From Bacteroides caccae (GTDB lineage: Bacteria; Bacteroidota; Bacteroidia; Bacteroidales; Bacteroidaceae), in assembly GCF_002222615.2 (NCBI RefSeq), contig NZ_CP022412.2:2108001-2172000 (forward strand): a DNA stretch of 64,000 bases. The letters are read 5' to 3'. The number at the start of each line of letters is the position of its first letter. Position 1 is the first letter of the stretch. A program made the position numbers and the translations under genes. The notes under the pieces were generated by a model. That model was given only the letters and a program-made list of their open reading frames with translations, ran no database searches and was not told the origin of the DNA. Positions 17,323 through 26,629 of the stretch are shown here, one piece after another.

Positions 17323-17988
17323 ATGTTTGAAATAAAAGTATCACAGGAGATCAAAGATGCTTGTCCGGTCTTTGCCGGAGCAGCCGTATATGCCGCAGTG
17401 AAGAATACAGCTTACTGCGAAGGACTTTGGAAGGAAATCAATGCTTTCACCGAAGAACTGACTACTACTACACAGATAGAAGACATCAAACATCAGCCTG
17501 TCATAGCTGCCACCCGCGAAGCCTACAAACGTTGTGGTAAAGATCCCGGACGTTACCGTCCGTCGGCGGAAGCTTTGCGTCGTCGCCTGATGCGCGGAAT
17601 TCCTCTGTACCAGATTGATACTCTGGTAGATCTCATCAACTTAGTTTCTCTTCGGACGGGACATTCTATCGGTGGTTTTGACGCGGATAAAATACAAGGC
17701 GCATATCTTGAATTGGGTATCGGCAAAGCAGGGGAACCGTTTGAAGGTATCGGAAAGGGTGTGTTGAATATCGAAGGATTGCCCGTTTATCGTGATGCGT
17801 CGGGTGGTATCGGTACGCCTACCAGTGATAACGAACGGACTAAAATGAATCTCGGTACTACCCATATTTTAGCAATCGTCAATGGTTATAATGGAAAAAA
17901 AGGCCTGAAAGAAGCTGCTGAGATGATTCAGTCATTGCTGAACGAATATGCAGAATCAGATAGCAGCGAACTTATCTTTTTTGAATAA
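17323..17988 (+). CDS. B3/4 (PheRS beta editing-like) domain protein
   Basis: A free-standing B3/4 domain of 221 residues, related to the tRNA-editing module of phenylalanyl-tRNA synthetase beta chains. Recognisable stretches are ATREAYKRCGKDPGRYRPS, LMRGIPLYQIDTLVDLIN and GHSIGGFDADKI, all characteristic of this family. Without an attached synthetase it may clear mischarged tRNA or act on another aminoacyl substrate; this is inference. It starts 51 nt after pgeF on the same strand, with the M23 peptidase gene close behind. Confidence 0.88.
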   Translation: MFEIKVSQEIKDACPVFAGAAVYAAVKNTAYCEGLWKEINAFTEELTTTTQIEDIKHQPVIAATREAYKRCGKDPGRYRPSAEALRRRLMRGIPLYQIDTLVDLINLVSLRTGHSIGGFDADKIQGAYLELGIGKAGEPFEGIGKGVLNIEGLPVYRDASGGIGTPTSDNERTKMNLGTTHILAIVNGYNGKKGLKEAAEMIQSLLNEYAESDSSELIFFE

Positions 17989-18023
17989 TCAGGGGAGTAT
18001 TCTGATTGAAAACGAAAAAATAC

Positions 18024-18662
18024 ATGAAAGACATTCTCATACTATTATTCGTCTTATTCTTTCCGATGATTGTGAACGCACAAGACAAATCCTCTTTTTC
18101 TTTCAGGGAGGTAAACCATATCCGTGTGGCTACTCCCGGATTGTTTGCTAAAGGTAATCATATATACCTGCATTTGGACTCGTTGAAGGAGCATGAATAT
18201 GCTTTCCCTCTGCCGGGTGGTAAGGTCATTTCTGCTTATGGTACTCGTGGGGGACATTCGGGGGCAGATATCAAGACTTGTGCTAATGATACGATTCGTG
18301 TTGCTTTTGACGGGGTGGTACGGATGTCGAAACCTTATTATGCATACGGAAATTTGGTAGTAATCCGTCATGCGAACGGGCTGGAAACCATTTATAGCCA
18401 TAACTGTAAGAATCTGGTTCGGAGTGGTGAGGTCGTAAAAGCCGGGCAACCTATCGGTCTGACCGGTCGTACCGGTCGTGCTACCACCGAACACGTGCAT
18501 TTTGAAACCCGTATCAACGGACAACACTTTAATCCGAATCTGATCTTTGACCTGAAAGAAAGGAAATTGCGGAAGGAATGTATTAAATGTAGCAAGAACG
18601 GAAGTGGAGTAATTGTGAAGTCGCAGGCCGGCAATAACCGTATTGCTCAAAATAAGAAATAA
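18024..18662 (+). CDS. M23 family peptidoglycan endopeptidase
   Basis: A secreted metallopeptidase of 212 residues. I start at ATG 18024, giving signal peptide MKDILILLFVLFFPMIVNAQ cleaved before Asp21. A TTG at 18006 in the same frame is less likely. LytM zinc motifs are H78xxxD82 (HSGAD) and H157xH159 (HVH), with H126 in YSHN as the likely third active-site residue, so it should be active rather than a scaffold. A basic C-terminus (RKLRKECIKCSKNG) follows. It ends the hpt-to-M23 gene series, 21 nt from the convergent sigma factor gene. Confidence 0.93.
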   Translation: MKDILILLFVLFFPMIVNAQDKSSFSFREVNHIRVATPGLFAKGNHIYLHLDSLKEHEYAFPLPGGKVISAYGTRGGHSGADIKTCANDTIRVAFDGVVRMSKPYYAYGNLVVIRHANGLETIYSHNCKNLVRSGEVVKAGQPIGLTGRTGRATTEHVHFETRINGQHFNPNLIFDLKERKLRKECIKCSKNGSGVIVKSQAGNNRIAQNKK

Positions 18663-18683
18663 AAGAATGGTAGCCGACCTATT

Positions 18684-19259
18684 TCAATTAAGTAAGTCCA
18701 TTACTCCCAGGAGGGCGATCAGGTATTCCAGCCGGGATTTAATGTGCCGGATAGCTCTAGCTATATGAACCTCTACTGTTCGCTCGCTGATATTCAGCAA
18801 TTCGGCAATCTCTTTATGACTTAGGTTTTCTTTTCTGCTCAAAATAAATATCTCCTGTTGCTTCGGTGGAAGTTCTTCAATAATCTTGTCAATATAATTG
18901 TTTAATTCTTTAGCCTGCAATTCTTCTTCTATATTGTAGGAATCAATGTTCGACTGCTCGTAAGCACTTAAAACAGACAGTTTATAGAAGTTTTCATTCA
19001 ATGTTTTTTTCTGGCGGTTAAAGATAAGATTCCGGGTGACGATAAATAAAAATCCTCTGAAGTTCTCATCTTCTCTTAGAAAAGAACGTGCTTCCCATAG
19101 CTTGACAAACACTTCCTGTACTACTTCTTTAATATCTTCAGATGAATTGATATATAGTTTACTAAAATTATATACTTGTCCGCCATATACTTTATACAAG
19201 TACTCAAAAGCTTCGTGGCTGTCTGATTTTAGTAATACTATTGCTTCTTGGTCATTCAT
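18684..19259 (-). CDS. ECF-type RNA polymerase sigma factor
   Basis: A 191-residue sigma-70 family factor with region 2 (HEAFEYLYKVYGGQVYNFSKLYI, then EVVQEVFVKLWEAR) and region 4 (ELPPKQQEIFILSRKENLSH, then IAELLNISERTVEVHIARAIRH). The start at 19259 (MNDQEAIVLL) is chosen because the frame upstream to 19397 adds hydrophobic sequence not seen in the family. It is divergent from a SusC whose N-terminal STN domain normally relays substrate binding to a FecR anti-sigma factor. A FecR-like gene lies 7.4 kb away at the end of the SusC operon. The likely target is the SusC operon. Confidence 0.92.
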   Translation of the reverse strand: MNDQEAIVLLKSDSHEAFEYLYKVYGGQVYNFSKLYINSSEDIKEVVQEVFVKLWEARSFLREDENFRGFLFIVTRNLIFNRQKKTLNENFYKLSVLSAYEQSNIDSYNIEEELQAKELNNYIDKIIEELPPKQQEIFILSRKENLSHKEIAELLNISERTVEVHIARAIRHIKSRLEYLIALLGVMDLLN

Positions 19260-19530
19260 CTTATGATTTAATGAGGATTTCAAAGAGCGAAGATATGAAG
19301 AATAATTCAAAAACACATCTTTTCGAAAAAAAAATAATAAAATGCAGATTTGAGTAAGGGGTAGAAATGGGTTAGATGTATTTAATATATAATGCATGAA
19401 TCCCGAATTGGCGTAAAGTTAAGGAAAATGAAAGAGCCAGTTTGAGTATATTGTATTATAAACTAGAGAATTTATTGATTTTGCAAAATCTATGTGTATG
19501 AAAAACTTTGTTTAATTTTAAATTGTAATC
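19260..19530. other. Divergent control region of ECF sigma and SusC locus
   Basis: AT-rich 271-bp spacer. No good TAnnTTTG box is found for the SusC gene, which fits control by the ECF factor instead of the housekeeping sigma. A 14-nt perfect palindrome (19477-19490) lies 41 nt before the SusC ATG. Confidence 0.5.
19477..19490. promoter_or_regulatory. Perfect 14-nt palindrome upstream of SusC
   Basis: GATTTTGCAAAATC is its own reverse complement and stands 41 nt before the SusC start. It is a candidate operator, but chance AT-rich symmetry cannot be excluded. Confidence 0.4.
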
Positions 19531-22500
19531 ATGAAAGAAAGTATGTGTAGTCGATGGCATTTGAGGCTTATCGTGTTATTAATCTTATTTTTCCCTTTGA
19601 CGTTGAGTGCTGCGCAAGGGAGAGTGACAGTAAAAGGACAGTCGATAACTTTGAGACAAGCCATTAAGATTATCGAATCCAGTTCTAATTTTAAGTTTTT
19701 CTTCAATCCGAGTGACCTTGATGCATTACCGGGTAAAAATCTGGATTGTGAAGGAGAAATCTCGGATGTGTTGAAAGAAGTATTTGCCGGAAGTGGTATC
19801 AGTTATGTAATTATGGGAGATGATATCATCTTGAAATTGGAAAAGAAGGCAGCAAGCACACAGCAGAAAAAAGTAGAGATTGTAGGAGGTGTAGTAGATG
19901 CGAGGTCCGGAGAATCGGTGGTAGGAGCAACTGTACGGGTAAAAGACGTGAACAGCGGAGTGATTACCGATATGGACGGAAAGTTTACGATTAAGGCCAC
20001 TCCCGGAGATGTGCTGGTCATTTCATATATCGGATATGAAACCAAGGAAGTGAAAGTGGTCAACGGCAAGGTACTTCTTGTAGAACTTGTGGAAGATGCA
20101 AAGCAGTTGGAAGAAGTGGTGGTCACTGCTTATGGCAGCGGACAAAAAAAGGCTAGTATGGTAGGTTCCGTACAGGCAATCCGCCCGGCGGAACTGCAGG
20201 TTCCTTCGGCTTCTCTTTCCAATTCTTTTGCCGGACGATTGGCTGGTGTTATTGCTGTTCAGCGTACCGGACAACCGGGAGCGGATGGATCGGATTTTTA
20301 TATTCGCGGTATTTCTACAATGAACGGAGCAACCAATCCGCTGATTATATTGGACGGAGTGGAAATATCCTCCGGTGATTTGGATAATCTTGACCCGGAA
20401 ATCATTGATGGCTTCTCTATTTTGAAAGACGCTACTGCTACGGCAATGTACGGTACCCGTGGGGCTAATGGCGTTATGATTATTACCACTAAATCCGGTC
20501 GTAATATTGATAAGCCGATTATCAATTTCCGTGTGGAAGGACAGATCACAAGTCCGACAAGTAAGCCGAAGTTTGTCGACGGAGCCACTTACATGGATTT
20601 GTTCAATGAATCTTTGTTGAACGGCGGCTCTACCGAATCTCCCTATTCGGCAGAAGAAATTGCCGGAACGCGTGCTGGATTAAATCCGTATGCTTATCCG
20701 AATGTCAACTGGTATGACGAGCTTTTTAAGGATCAGGCATTTAACCAGAATTTCAATGTTAATATCCGGGGAGGCGGCAAACGAGTGGATTATTTCTCAA
20801 GTGTCACGGTCAATCACGAGACAGGTATGATTAAGAATCGTTCCAAAGACTTTTTCTCCTATAATAATAACATTAATGTGATGCGTTATTCATTTCAGAA
20901 TAACATTAATGCATATTTGGGTAAGGATTCACGTCTTTCTTTGCGCTTGAATGTGCAGCTGAGAAAAACGAAGCAACCCAACATCAGTATGAACGATCTG
21001 TTTGCGGGAGCTATCAATACAAGTCCGGTGGAAGCTCCGATCTATTTCCCTGACGACGGTGTTACTACACATATCAAGTGGGGTGTGAATGACCGCTTGA
21101 AACCGGGACAGCAACAGAATCCGGTGGCACAGCTTGCATCCGGCTATCAGGATAATTTCCGGAGCACGGTAGTGGCGGCATTGGAGTTTGAGCAGAAACT
21201 GAATTTTATTACCGAGGGACTTAGATTTAAGGCATTGGCCTCTTTCAAGAACTGGTCAAGTACTACTAACAGTGCTTCCGCAGGTTGGAACAAATACCAT
21301 TTACAGGATTTCTCGGTAGATGATAATGGAGTGTATTCTTTTGTCACCAGACTTCAGAATGAAAGCGGTGGAGAAGTATCTACGGACTTGAAACCGGGTG
21401 TTGCCAACTCGGGCGACCGCCGATTCTATTTCCAGGCTATCATGGACTACAACCGTACATTTGGAAAGCATGATGTGAATGCCATGTTTATCTATAATCA
21501 GGATGAACTGGTGACTCAATTATTCAGTGGCGACTTGATTGCTGCACTTCCCAAACGTAAACAAGGTGTTGCTGCCCGTCTTTCGTATGCTTACGACGGG
21601 AAATATCTGGCGGAAGTGAATATGGGTTACAATGGTTCCGAGAATTTTGCCAAAGGACACCGTTGGGGATTCTTCCCTTCTATTGCAGTGGGATATAACA
21701 TCAGTGAGGAAGCGTTCTTTGAACCTTTGAAGAATGTTTTCTCTAACATGAAGATTCGTGCTTCGTGGGGGCTTGTTGGTAATGACAATATTGGTGGGGC
21801 ACGTTTTGTGTATATGCCGACAATCAACCTGACAGGTACCGGATATACTACCGGGCTGGATGGTGATATAACTTATAAAGGTCCTGTATATTCCCGTTAT
21901 GGTAATCCGGAGGTTACTTGGGAAGTGGGTAAGAAAGTCAATGTAGGTTTGGATTTGCAGTTGTTTAACTCATTGAACCTGACAATGGACTATTTCCACG
22001 AAACCCGTACTGATATATTTCAGGAGAGAGGTACGATTCCTCAATATCTGGGAACAGCAGGAACAAAGGTGTTCGGAAACTTGGCAGCCATGAAGAATCA
22101 AGGCTTCGACTTTGCGGCAGATTTCAATAAGAAAATAGGTAAGGACTGGTTTATCAGTTTCAAAGGGACATTTACGTATGCTCATAATGAGATTACAAAA
22201 TACGATGAATCTCCGAAATATGCTTTCCAGTCAAAAGTAGGGCAGAGTGCAAATATTCCTAGTATTATGATTTCCGACGGTCTTTTCAAAGATCCGGATG
22301 ATGTGAAAAACTCTAACCAGCAGATCGGAGGAAATCTTAGTGCCGGTGATATCAAGTATGTGAATATCTCCAAACTTTATGGTTATGATGATGATATCGT
22401 GGATATTTCTGACTGGGTATGGGCGAAGAATCCTACCGTTCCGGAGATTGTATATGGTTTCGGCCCTTCTATACGCTGGAAGAATCTTGATTTCTCTTTC

Positions 22501-22902
22501 TTCTTCCAGGGAGTTGCAAAGGTTTCATTGGTTATGAGTGATTTTCATCCGTTCGGAGACAACAGTTTGCGTAATGTCCTGACTTGGATTGCTGACGATC
22601 GCTGGTCTCCCGACAATCAGAATATCAACGCCACTTATCCTCGTCTGACCAGGGACACGAGTGTAAACAACACTCAACGCTCTGACTATTGGCTGCGCAA
22701 CGCTGCATTTATCAAGTTGAAGAACGCAGAAATAGGTTATACATACAAGAATATGCGTTTCTATGTCAGTGGCATGAACCTGGCGACTTTCTCGCCATTC
22801 AAGCACTGGGACCCGGAACAAGGAGGAGGTAATGGTTTGAAATATCCTACGCAACGTGTTTTCAACTTTGGTTTTCAGATGACTATTAATAATAACCGTT
22901 AA
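19531..22902 (+). CDS. SusC-like TonB-dependent glycan transporter with STN domain
   Basis: Outer-membrane importer, 1123 residues. A signal peptide ends at about residue 28 (LTLSAAQ). An STN (secretin/TonB short N-terminal) domain follows at about 30-110, the sensor domain that contacts a FecR-type anti-sigma factor. A carboxypeptidase-regulatory-like domain (about 120-200, ending LEEVVVTAYG), the TonB plug (SLSNSFAGRLAGVIAVQ) and a 22-strand barrel complete it. It is divergent from the ECF factor and 10 nt upstream of its SusD partner. The region around SFAGRLAGVI and GHRWGFFPSIAVGY closely matches the SusC at 56175, suggesting related substrates. Confidence 0.96.
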   Translation: MKESMCSRWHLRLIVLLILFFPLTLSAAQGRVTVKGQSITLRQAIKIIESSSNFKFFFNPSDLDALPGKNLDCEGEISDVLKEVFAGSGISYVIMGDDIILKLEKKAASTQQKKVEIVGGVVDARSGESVVGATVRVKDVNSGVITDMDGKFTIKATPGDVLVISYIGYETKEVKVVNGKVLLVELVEDAKQLEEVVVTAYGSGQKKASMVGSVQAIRPAELQVPSASLSNSFAGRLAGVIAVQRTGQPGADGSDFYIRGISTMNGATNPLIILDGVEISSGDLDNLDPEIIDGFSILKDATATAMYGTRGANGVMIITTKSGRNIDKPIINFRVEGQITSPTSKPKFVDGATYMDLFNESLLNGGSTESPYSAEEIAGTRAGLNPYAYPNVNWYDELFKDQAFNQNFNVNIRGGGKRVDYFSSVTVNHETGMIKNRSKDFFSYNNNINVMRYSFQNNINAYLGKDSRLSLRLNVQLRKTKQPNISMNDLFAGAINTSPVEAPIYFPDDGVTTHIKWGVNDRLKPGQQQNPVAQLASGYQDNFRSTVVAALEFEQKLNFITEGLRFKALASFKNWSSTTNSASAGWNKYHLQDFSVDDNGVYSFVTRLQNESGGEVSTDLKPGVANSGDRRFYFQAIMDYNRTFGKHDVNAMFIYNQDELVTQLFSGDLIAALPKRKQGVAARLSYAYDGKYLAEVNMGYNGSENFAKGHRWGFFPSIAVGYNISEEAFFEPLKNVFSNMKIRASWGLVGNDNIGGARFVYMPTINLTGTGYTTGLDGDITYKGPVYSRYGNPEVTWEVGKKVNVGLDLQLFNSLNLTMDYFHETRTDIFQERGTIPQYLGTAGTKVFGNLAAMKNQGFDFAADFNKKIGKDWFISFKGTFTYAHNEITKYDESPKYAFQSKVGQSANIPSIMISDGLFKDPDDVKNSNQQIGGNLSAGDIKYVNISKLYGYDDDIVDISDWVWAKNPTVPEIVYGFGPSIRWKNLDFSFFFQGVAKVSLVMSDFHPFGDNSLRNVLTWIADDRWSPDNQNINATYPRLTRDTSVNNTQRSDYWLRNAAFIKLKNAEIGYTYKNMRFYVSGMNLATFSPFKHWDPEQGGGNGLKYPTQRVFNFGFQMTINNNR

Positions 22903-22912
22903 TTTGAATAAA

Positions 22913-24847
22913 ATGAAAAAGATATATAATATTTTGTTATCGTTCGTATTTGCCGGCTGTCTCTTGGGCTCATGTGATTATCTGGATATTGTGCCGAATG
23001 AAACAGCCAATGAAGAAGATGCATTTGCTTCGGAACAAGCTGCATTGAACTATCTGTATTCCTGTTATTCCTTTATGCCTGCTTATCAGAATTCGCATAC
23101 TTTTATCGGATATGCAGGAGATGAAATAGTAAGCTGTTTCAACGGAGAACCTATTAAACTATATTTTCAGGGAGGATATACTTCAGGAAATATCGGCAAT
23201 GTGGATGCGACATACAGTAATATGTATAAAGGTATACGGCAATGTTATCTGTTGAAGAAGAATATTGCGTCCGTTCCGGGATTGAGTGATGATAAGATTA
23301 ATGATTTCGCCAATCAGGCGGATTTTCTGATTGCTTATTATCATTCGGTATTGATGCAGCATTATGGTCCTATCATCTTGGTAAAAGAATTACCGGATAT
23401 GAATACACCTTATGACAAGATGGCAGCCCGTTCTCCTTATGACGAATGTGTGGACTGGGTATCAGAACAATTCAGAATCGTATCGGAGAAATTGCCTACG
23501 GAACGTATGGGATCTTCTTACGGACTGGCAACTAGTGTAGCTGCCAAAGCGCTGAGGGCCCGATTGTTGCTTTATGCTGCTTCTCCTCTATTCAATGGAA
23601 ACTCGGAATATTACAGTGACTTTGCCAACAATGACGGCACCTTATTGATGTCTCAAACATATAGTAAAGAGAAATATAAAGTAGCTGCCGATGCAGCTTT
23701 GGAAGCAATAAACTTTGCAGAAGATCACGGATACAGATTATATTACGTTGGCGATGATGCCATTGGTACAGCCACCTATCCGTATCCGAAAGATCCTATC
23801 CAAAGACAGCTGCGTCTTACATACCTGGACAAGAACGGAACTAAGGAGGTACTTTGGGCAAATACCCGCTTGGAAGAAATGTATAGCATACAGAATAAAT
23901 CCATTCCTTATCTTTCTTTTGGAGGAGGATATGGTCCGTCTCTGACAATGGTAGAACGATTCTATACCGAAAATGGTCTTCCGATTGACCAAGACCCGAC
24001 GTATGACTATGAAAATCGTTTTCAGACTACTATTTTGGATGATGATACACGCGGAGAGGGAATAACTTTGAAATTGAACGATCATCGTGAGCCGCGTTTC
24101 TATGCCTGGATATCTTTCCATAATGGCTTTTACGAATGTCAGACGGAGAATGTAGTAGCCGACGGTACCAAAGGTATTACTTATCAGGATAAAATGGACC
24201 GTTCCGACCGTAAACAACGCAAAAGATGGTTGACACAGTACAAGAAGGAAGACAACAGTGGCAAAATGAACAGAGGAAATAACTACTCTCCAACCGGTTA
24301 TCTGAATAAGAAAGGGGTTCATCCGGGATCGGCTGCCCGTAAGTCGGACAACGTGCCTTCCTTGAGATATCCGTTGCCTATCATTCGTTTGGGTGAGTTG
24401 TATCTGGATTATGCAGAGGCTTGTGTCGGATATGGTGATGCTAGTTATGTGGCTGAAGGCATGAAGAAATTGAACGTAATCCGTGAGCGTGCCGGCATTG
24501 ACCCTGTACTGACTGCTTGGGCGAAGGCAAAGGAGCCGTTGACAGATTATTCTTCCGTAGGCCCCGATGGTCGTTTGATGCAGATTGTATGTCAGGAACG
24601 TATGATTGAACTTTATATGGAGACTCATAATTTCTGGGATCTTCGTCGCTGGAAGTTGGGGGAAAAATACTTTGGTGTATATCCGAGAGGATTAAATGTG
24701 GAAGCTACCAAAGATGAGGACTTCTTCAAGGATACACAAATGACAAGTCACATTCGTGAATTCCGTACTCCGGCGAATTATTTGATGCCTATTCCGGTAG
24801 ATCAGGTAAGTAATAACCCGCAAATGGTGCAGAATCCGGGCTATTAA
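22913..24847 (+). CDS. SusD-like surface glycan-binding lipoprotein
   Basis: Forms the lid over the preceding SusC. It has 644 residues from ATG 22913, and the alternative TTG at 22904 is not needed. The lipoprotein signal MKKIYNILLSFVFAGCLLGSC is followed by the SusD start DYLDIVPNE. SusD family C-terminal features are seen (RYPLPIIRLGELYLDYAEA and ERMIELYMETHNFWDLRRWK). A terminator hairpin follows 15 nt after the stop, so the sulfatase downstream likely has its own promoter or receives readthrough. Confidence 0.95.
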   Translation: MKKIYNILLSFVFAGCLLGSCDYLDIVPNETANEEDAFASEQAALNYLYSCYSFMPAYQNSHTFIGYAGDEIVSCFNGEPIKLYFQGGYTSGNIGNVDATYSNMYKGIRQCYLLKKNIASVPGLSDDKINDFANQADFLIAYYHSVLMQHYGPIILVKELPDMNTPYDKMAARSPYDECVDWVSEQFRIVSEKLPTERMGSSYGLATSVAAKALRARLLLYAASPLFNGNSEYYSDFANNDGTLLMSQTYSKEKYKVAADAALEAINFAEDHGYRLYYVGDDAIGTATYPYPKDPIQRQLRLTYLDKNGTKEVLWANTRLEEMYSIQNKSIPYLSFGGGYGPSLTMVERFYTENGLPIDQDPTYDYENRFQTTILDDDTRGEGITLKLNDHREPRFYAWISFHNGFYECQTENVVADGTKGITYQDKMDRSDRKQRKRWLTQYKKEDNSGKMNRGNNYSPTGYLNKKGVHPGSAARKSDNVPSLRYPLPIIRLGELYLDYAEACVGYGDASYVAEGMKKLNVIRERAGIDPVLTAWAKAKEPLTDYSSVGPDGRLMQIVCQERMIELYMETHNFWDLRRWKLGEKYFGVYPRGLNVEATKDEDFFKDTQMTSHIREFRTPANYLMPIPVDQVSNNPQMVQNPGY

Positions 24848-24862
24848 CGGTAAGATGAAGGC

Positions 24863-24896
24863 AGAATCTGTTTTGAAGTTTTTTGAAACAGATTCT
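24863..24896 (+). terminator. Hairpin after SusD
   Basis: Arms AGAATCTGTTT (24863-24873) and AAACAGATTCT (24886-24896), an 11-bp perfect stem with a T-rich loop, followed by GTTTCTATTATTT. A plausible attenuating terminator between SusD and the sulfatase. Confidence 0.65.
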
Positions 24897-24941
24897 GTTT
24901 CTATTATTTGCTAAGTGTCTTATTTTATGGATATTTATTTT

Positions 24942-24949
24942 TATCTTTG
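24942..24949 (+). promoter_or_regulatory. -7 box before sulfatase
   Basis: TATCTTTG matches TAnnTTTG and lies 111 nt before the sulfatase ATG, after the terminator. No -33 TTTG at proper spacing. Suggests sulfatase and anti-sigma can be made without the ECF factor. Confidence 0.5.
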
Positions 24950-25060
24950 CTGCACGTTTTTCCATAAATTATGATACAGAAAATTAAAACTGTTCCTTTT
25001 CAGTAAGGGGAACTTAATTAATGAATGTATTTATTACATAACGAACTTAATTTTATAGTG

Positions 25061-26623
25061 ATGAACAACAAACACTGCATTTTTTTGTCAGGGGTAGCCG
25101 CCTTGGTAACATTGCCCTCCTTTGCTCAGAGTAAAGGGGCGTCTGAGAAGCCTATGAATATTTTGTATATAATGAGTGACGACCACTCATTTCAGACTAT
25201 CAGTGCCTACGATCACCGTTTTATAGAGACACCCAATATCGACCGTATCGGCAATGAAGGAGTTGTCTTTACCAATAGTTTTGTGGCAAACTCTATAAGC
25301 GGGCCCAGCCGTGCGTGTATGTTGACGGGAAAACATAGCCATAAGAATGGTTTTATAGATAATGCGCATCGGTTTGACGGAAGCCAACAGACCTTCCCTA
25401 AGCTGTTGCAGAAGGCAGGTTATCAGACTGCTATTGTTGGTAAATGGCATCTTACCTCTAATCCCACGGGATTCGATTATTGGAATATTCTGATTGGTCA
25501 GGGTGATTATTACAATCCTTATTTTATAGATAATGGTAAGAAAGTGCAGATAGAAGGGTATGCCACCAATATCACTACGGACTTGGCGCTGGAATGGCTG
25601 GAGAACAAACGGGAGAAAGAAAAACCGTTCTGTCTGTTGTTGCATCATAAAGCCCCGCACCGTACATGGATGCCCGACACTTGTGACTTGGGAGCGTTTG
25701 ATAAGGTGAAGTTTCCATTGCCGGAAAATTTCTATGATAAATATGAAGGCCGTATAGCTGCTTCCGAACAGGAGATGAACATATTCAAGGATATGGACCT
25801 TGTCTATGACCTGAAAATGGCGGATAAAGAAAATGAGATTCATACAAAAACTGGATTGGAAGGTTATGGACGCGCTATGTATAAGCGTATGAATCCGCAA
25901 CAAAAAGCTGCCTGGGATGCTTATTATGACCCTATTATCAAAGATTTTAAAGCCCGGAAACTGGAAGGCAAGGAACTGGCGGAGTGGAAGTATCAACGTT
26001 ATATGCATGATTATTTGAGTGTGATTCGTTCGGTCGACCGCAATATCGGACGGGTGTTGAAGTATCTCGAAGAAAAAGGGCTTCTGGAAAATACATTGGT
26101 GGTTTATACTTCCGACCAGGGATTCTATATGGGAGAACACGGTTGGTTTGACAAACGCTTTATGTACGAGGAGTCATTCCGTACTCCGTTGTTAGCCCGT
26201 TTTCCTCATGGCAAGAAAGGAAAAGTGTCGCAAATGGTTCAGAATATAGACTATGCACCTACCTTCTTAGAAATGGCGGGAGTAGATATTCCGGAAGATA
26301 TTCAGGGGGTATCTTTGTTGCCTTTGCTGAAAGGAGAACGTCCTAAGGACTGGCGTAAGTCCCTTTACTATCATTTCTATGAATATCCGGCGGAACATGC
26401 GGTGAAACGTCATTATGGTGTGCGTACCGAACGCTATAAGCTGATACATTTTTATAATGATATTGATGCGTGGGAGCTGTATGACCTGAAAAAAGATCCG
26501 CATGAAATGCATAATTTGTTTGGGAAGCCCGGTTATGAAAAGATAACTGAAAAACTGAAAGGGGAATTGGTAAAGCTTCAGACTCAGTATGACGATCCTA
26601 TTGAATCTCAATTAAAAAAATAA
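25061..26623 (+). CDS. Ser-type exported sulfatase, likely N-acetylglucosamine-6-sulfatase (S1_11-like)
   Basis: A 520-residue periplasmic or surface sulfatase with signal peptide ending SFAQ (about 23). The start at 25061 (MNNKHC) gives a clean signal, whereas the longer frame from 25025 does not. The sulfatase signature is S80-G-P-S-R84 followed by ACMLTGKHSHKNG, in which Ser80 must be converted to formylglycine by an anaerobic maturase. Metal ligands are in IMSDDHS (D40-D41) and SDQGFYMGEHGWFDKR. The overall pattern resembles the S1_11 GlcNAc-6-sulfatases. The GH20 and GH84 genes nearby fit desulfation before beta-GlcNAc removal, though exact regiospecificity is inference. Confidence 0.88.
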   Translation: MNNKHCIFLSGVAALVTLPSFAQSKGASEKPMNILYIMSDDHSFQTISAYDHRFIETPNIDRIGNEGVVFTNSFVANSISGPSRACMLTGKHSHKNGFIDNAHRFDGSQQTFPKLLQKAGYQTAIVGKWHLTSNPTGFDYWNILIGQGDYYNPYFIDNGKKVQIEGYATNITTDLALEWLENKREKEKPFCLLLHHKAPHRTWMPDTCDLGAFDKVKFPLPENFYDKYEGRIAASEQEMNIFKDMDLVYDLKMADKENEIHTKTGLEGYGRAMYKRMNPQQKAAWDAYYDPIIKDFKARKLEGKELAEWKYQRYMHDYLSVIRSVDRNIGRVLKYLEEKGLLENTLVVYTSDQGFYMGEHGWFDKRFMYEESFRTPLLARFPHGKKGKVSQMVQNIDYAPTFLEMAGVDIPEDIQGVSLLPLLKGERPKDWRKSLYYHFYEYPAEHAVKRHYGVRTERYKLIHFYNDIDAWELYDLKKDPHEMHNLFGKPGYEKITEKLKGELVKLQTQYDDPIESQLKK

Positions 26624-26629
26624 AGTATT

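Noticed and set aside
18006..18023. TTG start for the M23 peptidase
   Set aside because: The ATG at 18024 gives a normal signal peptide without extra charged residues in front.
23738..24628. 296-codon antisense frame in the first SusD gene
   Set aside because: It is opposite clear SusD motifs and has no plausible protein features.
25187..26140. 317-codon antisense frame in the sulfatase gene
   Set aside because: The opposite strand has complete sulfatase motifs, and the antisense product is Phe/Ile-rich with no domain.
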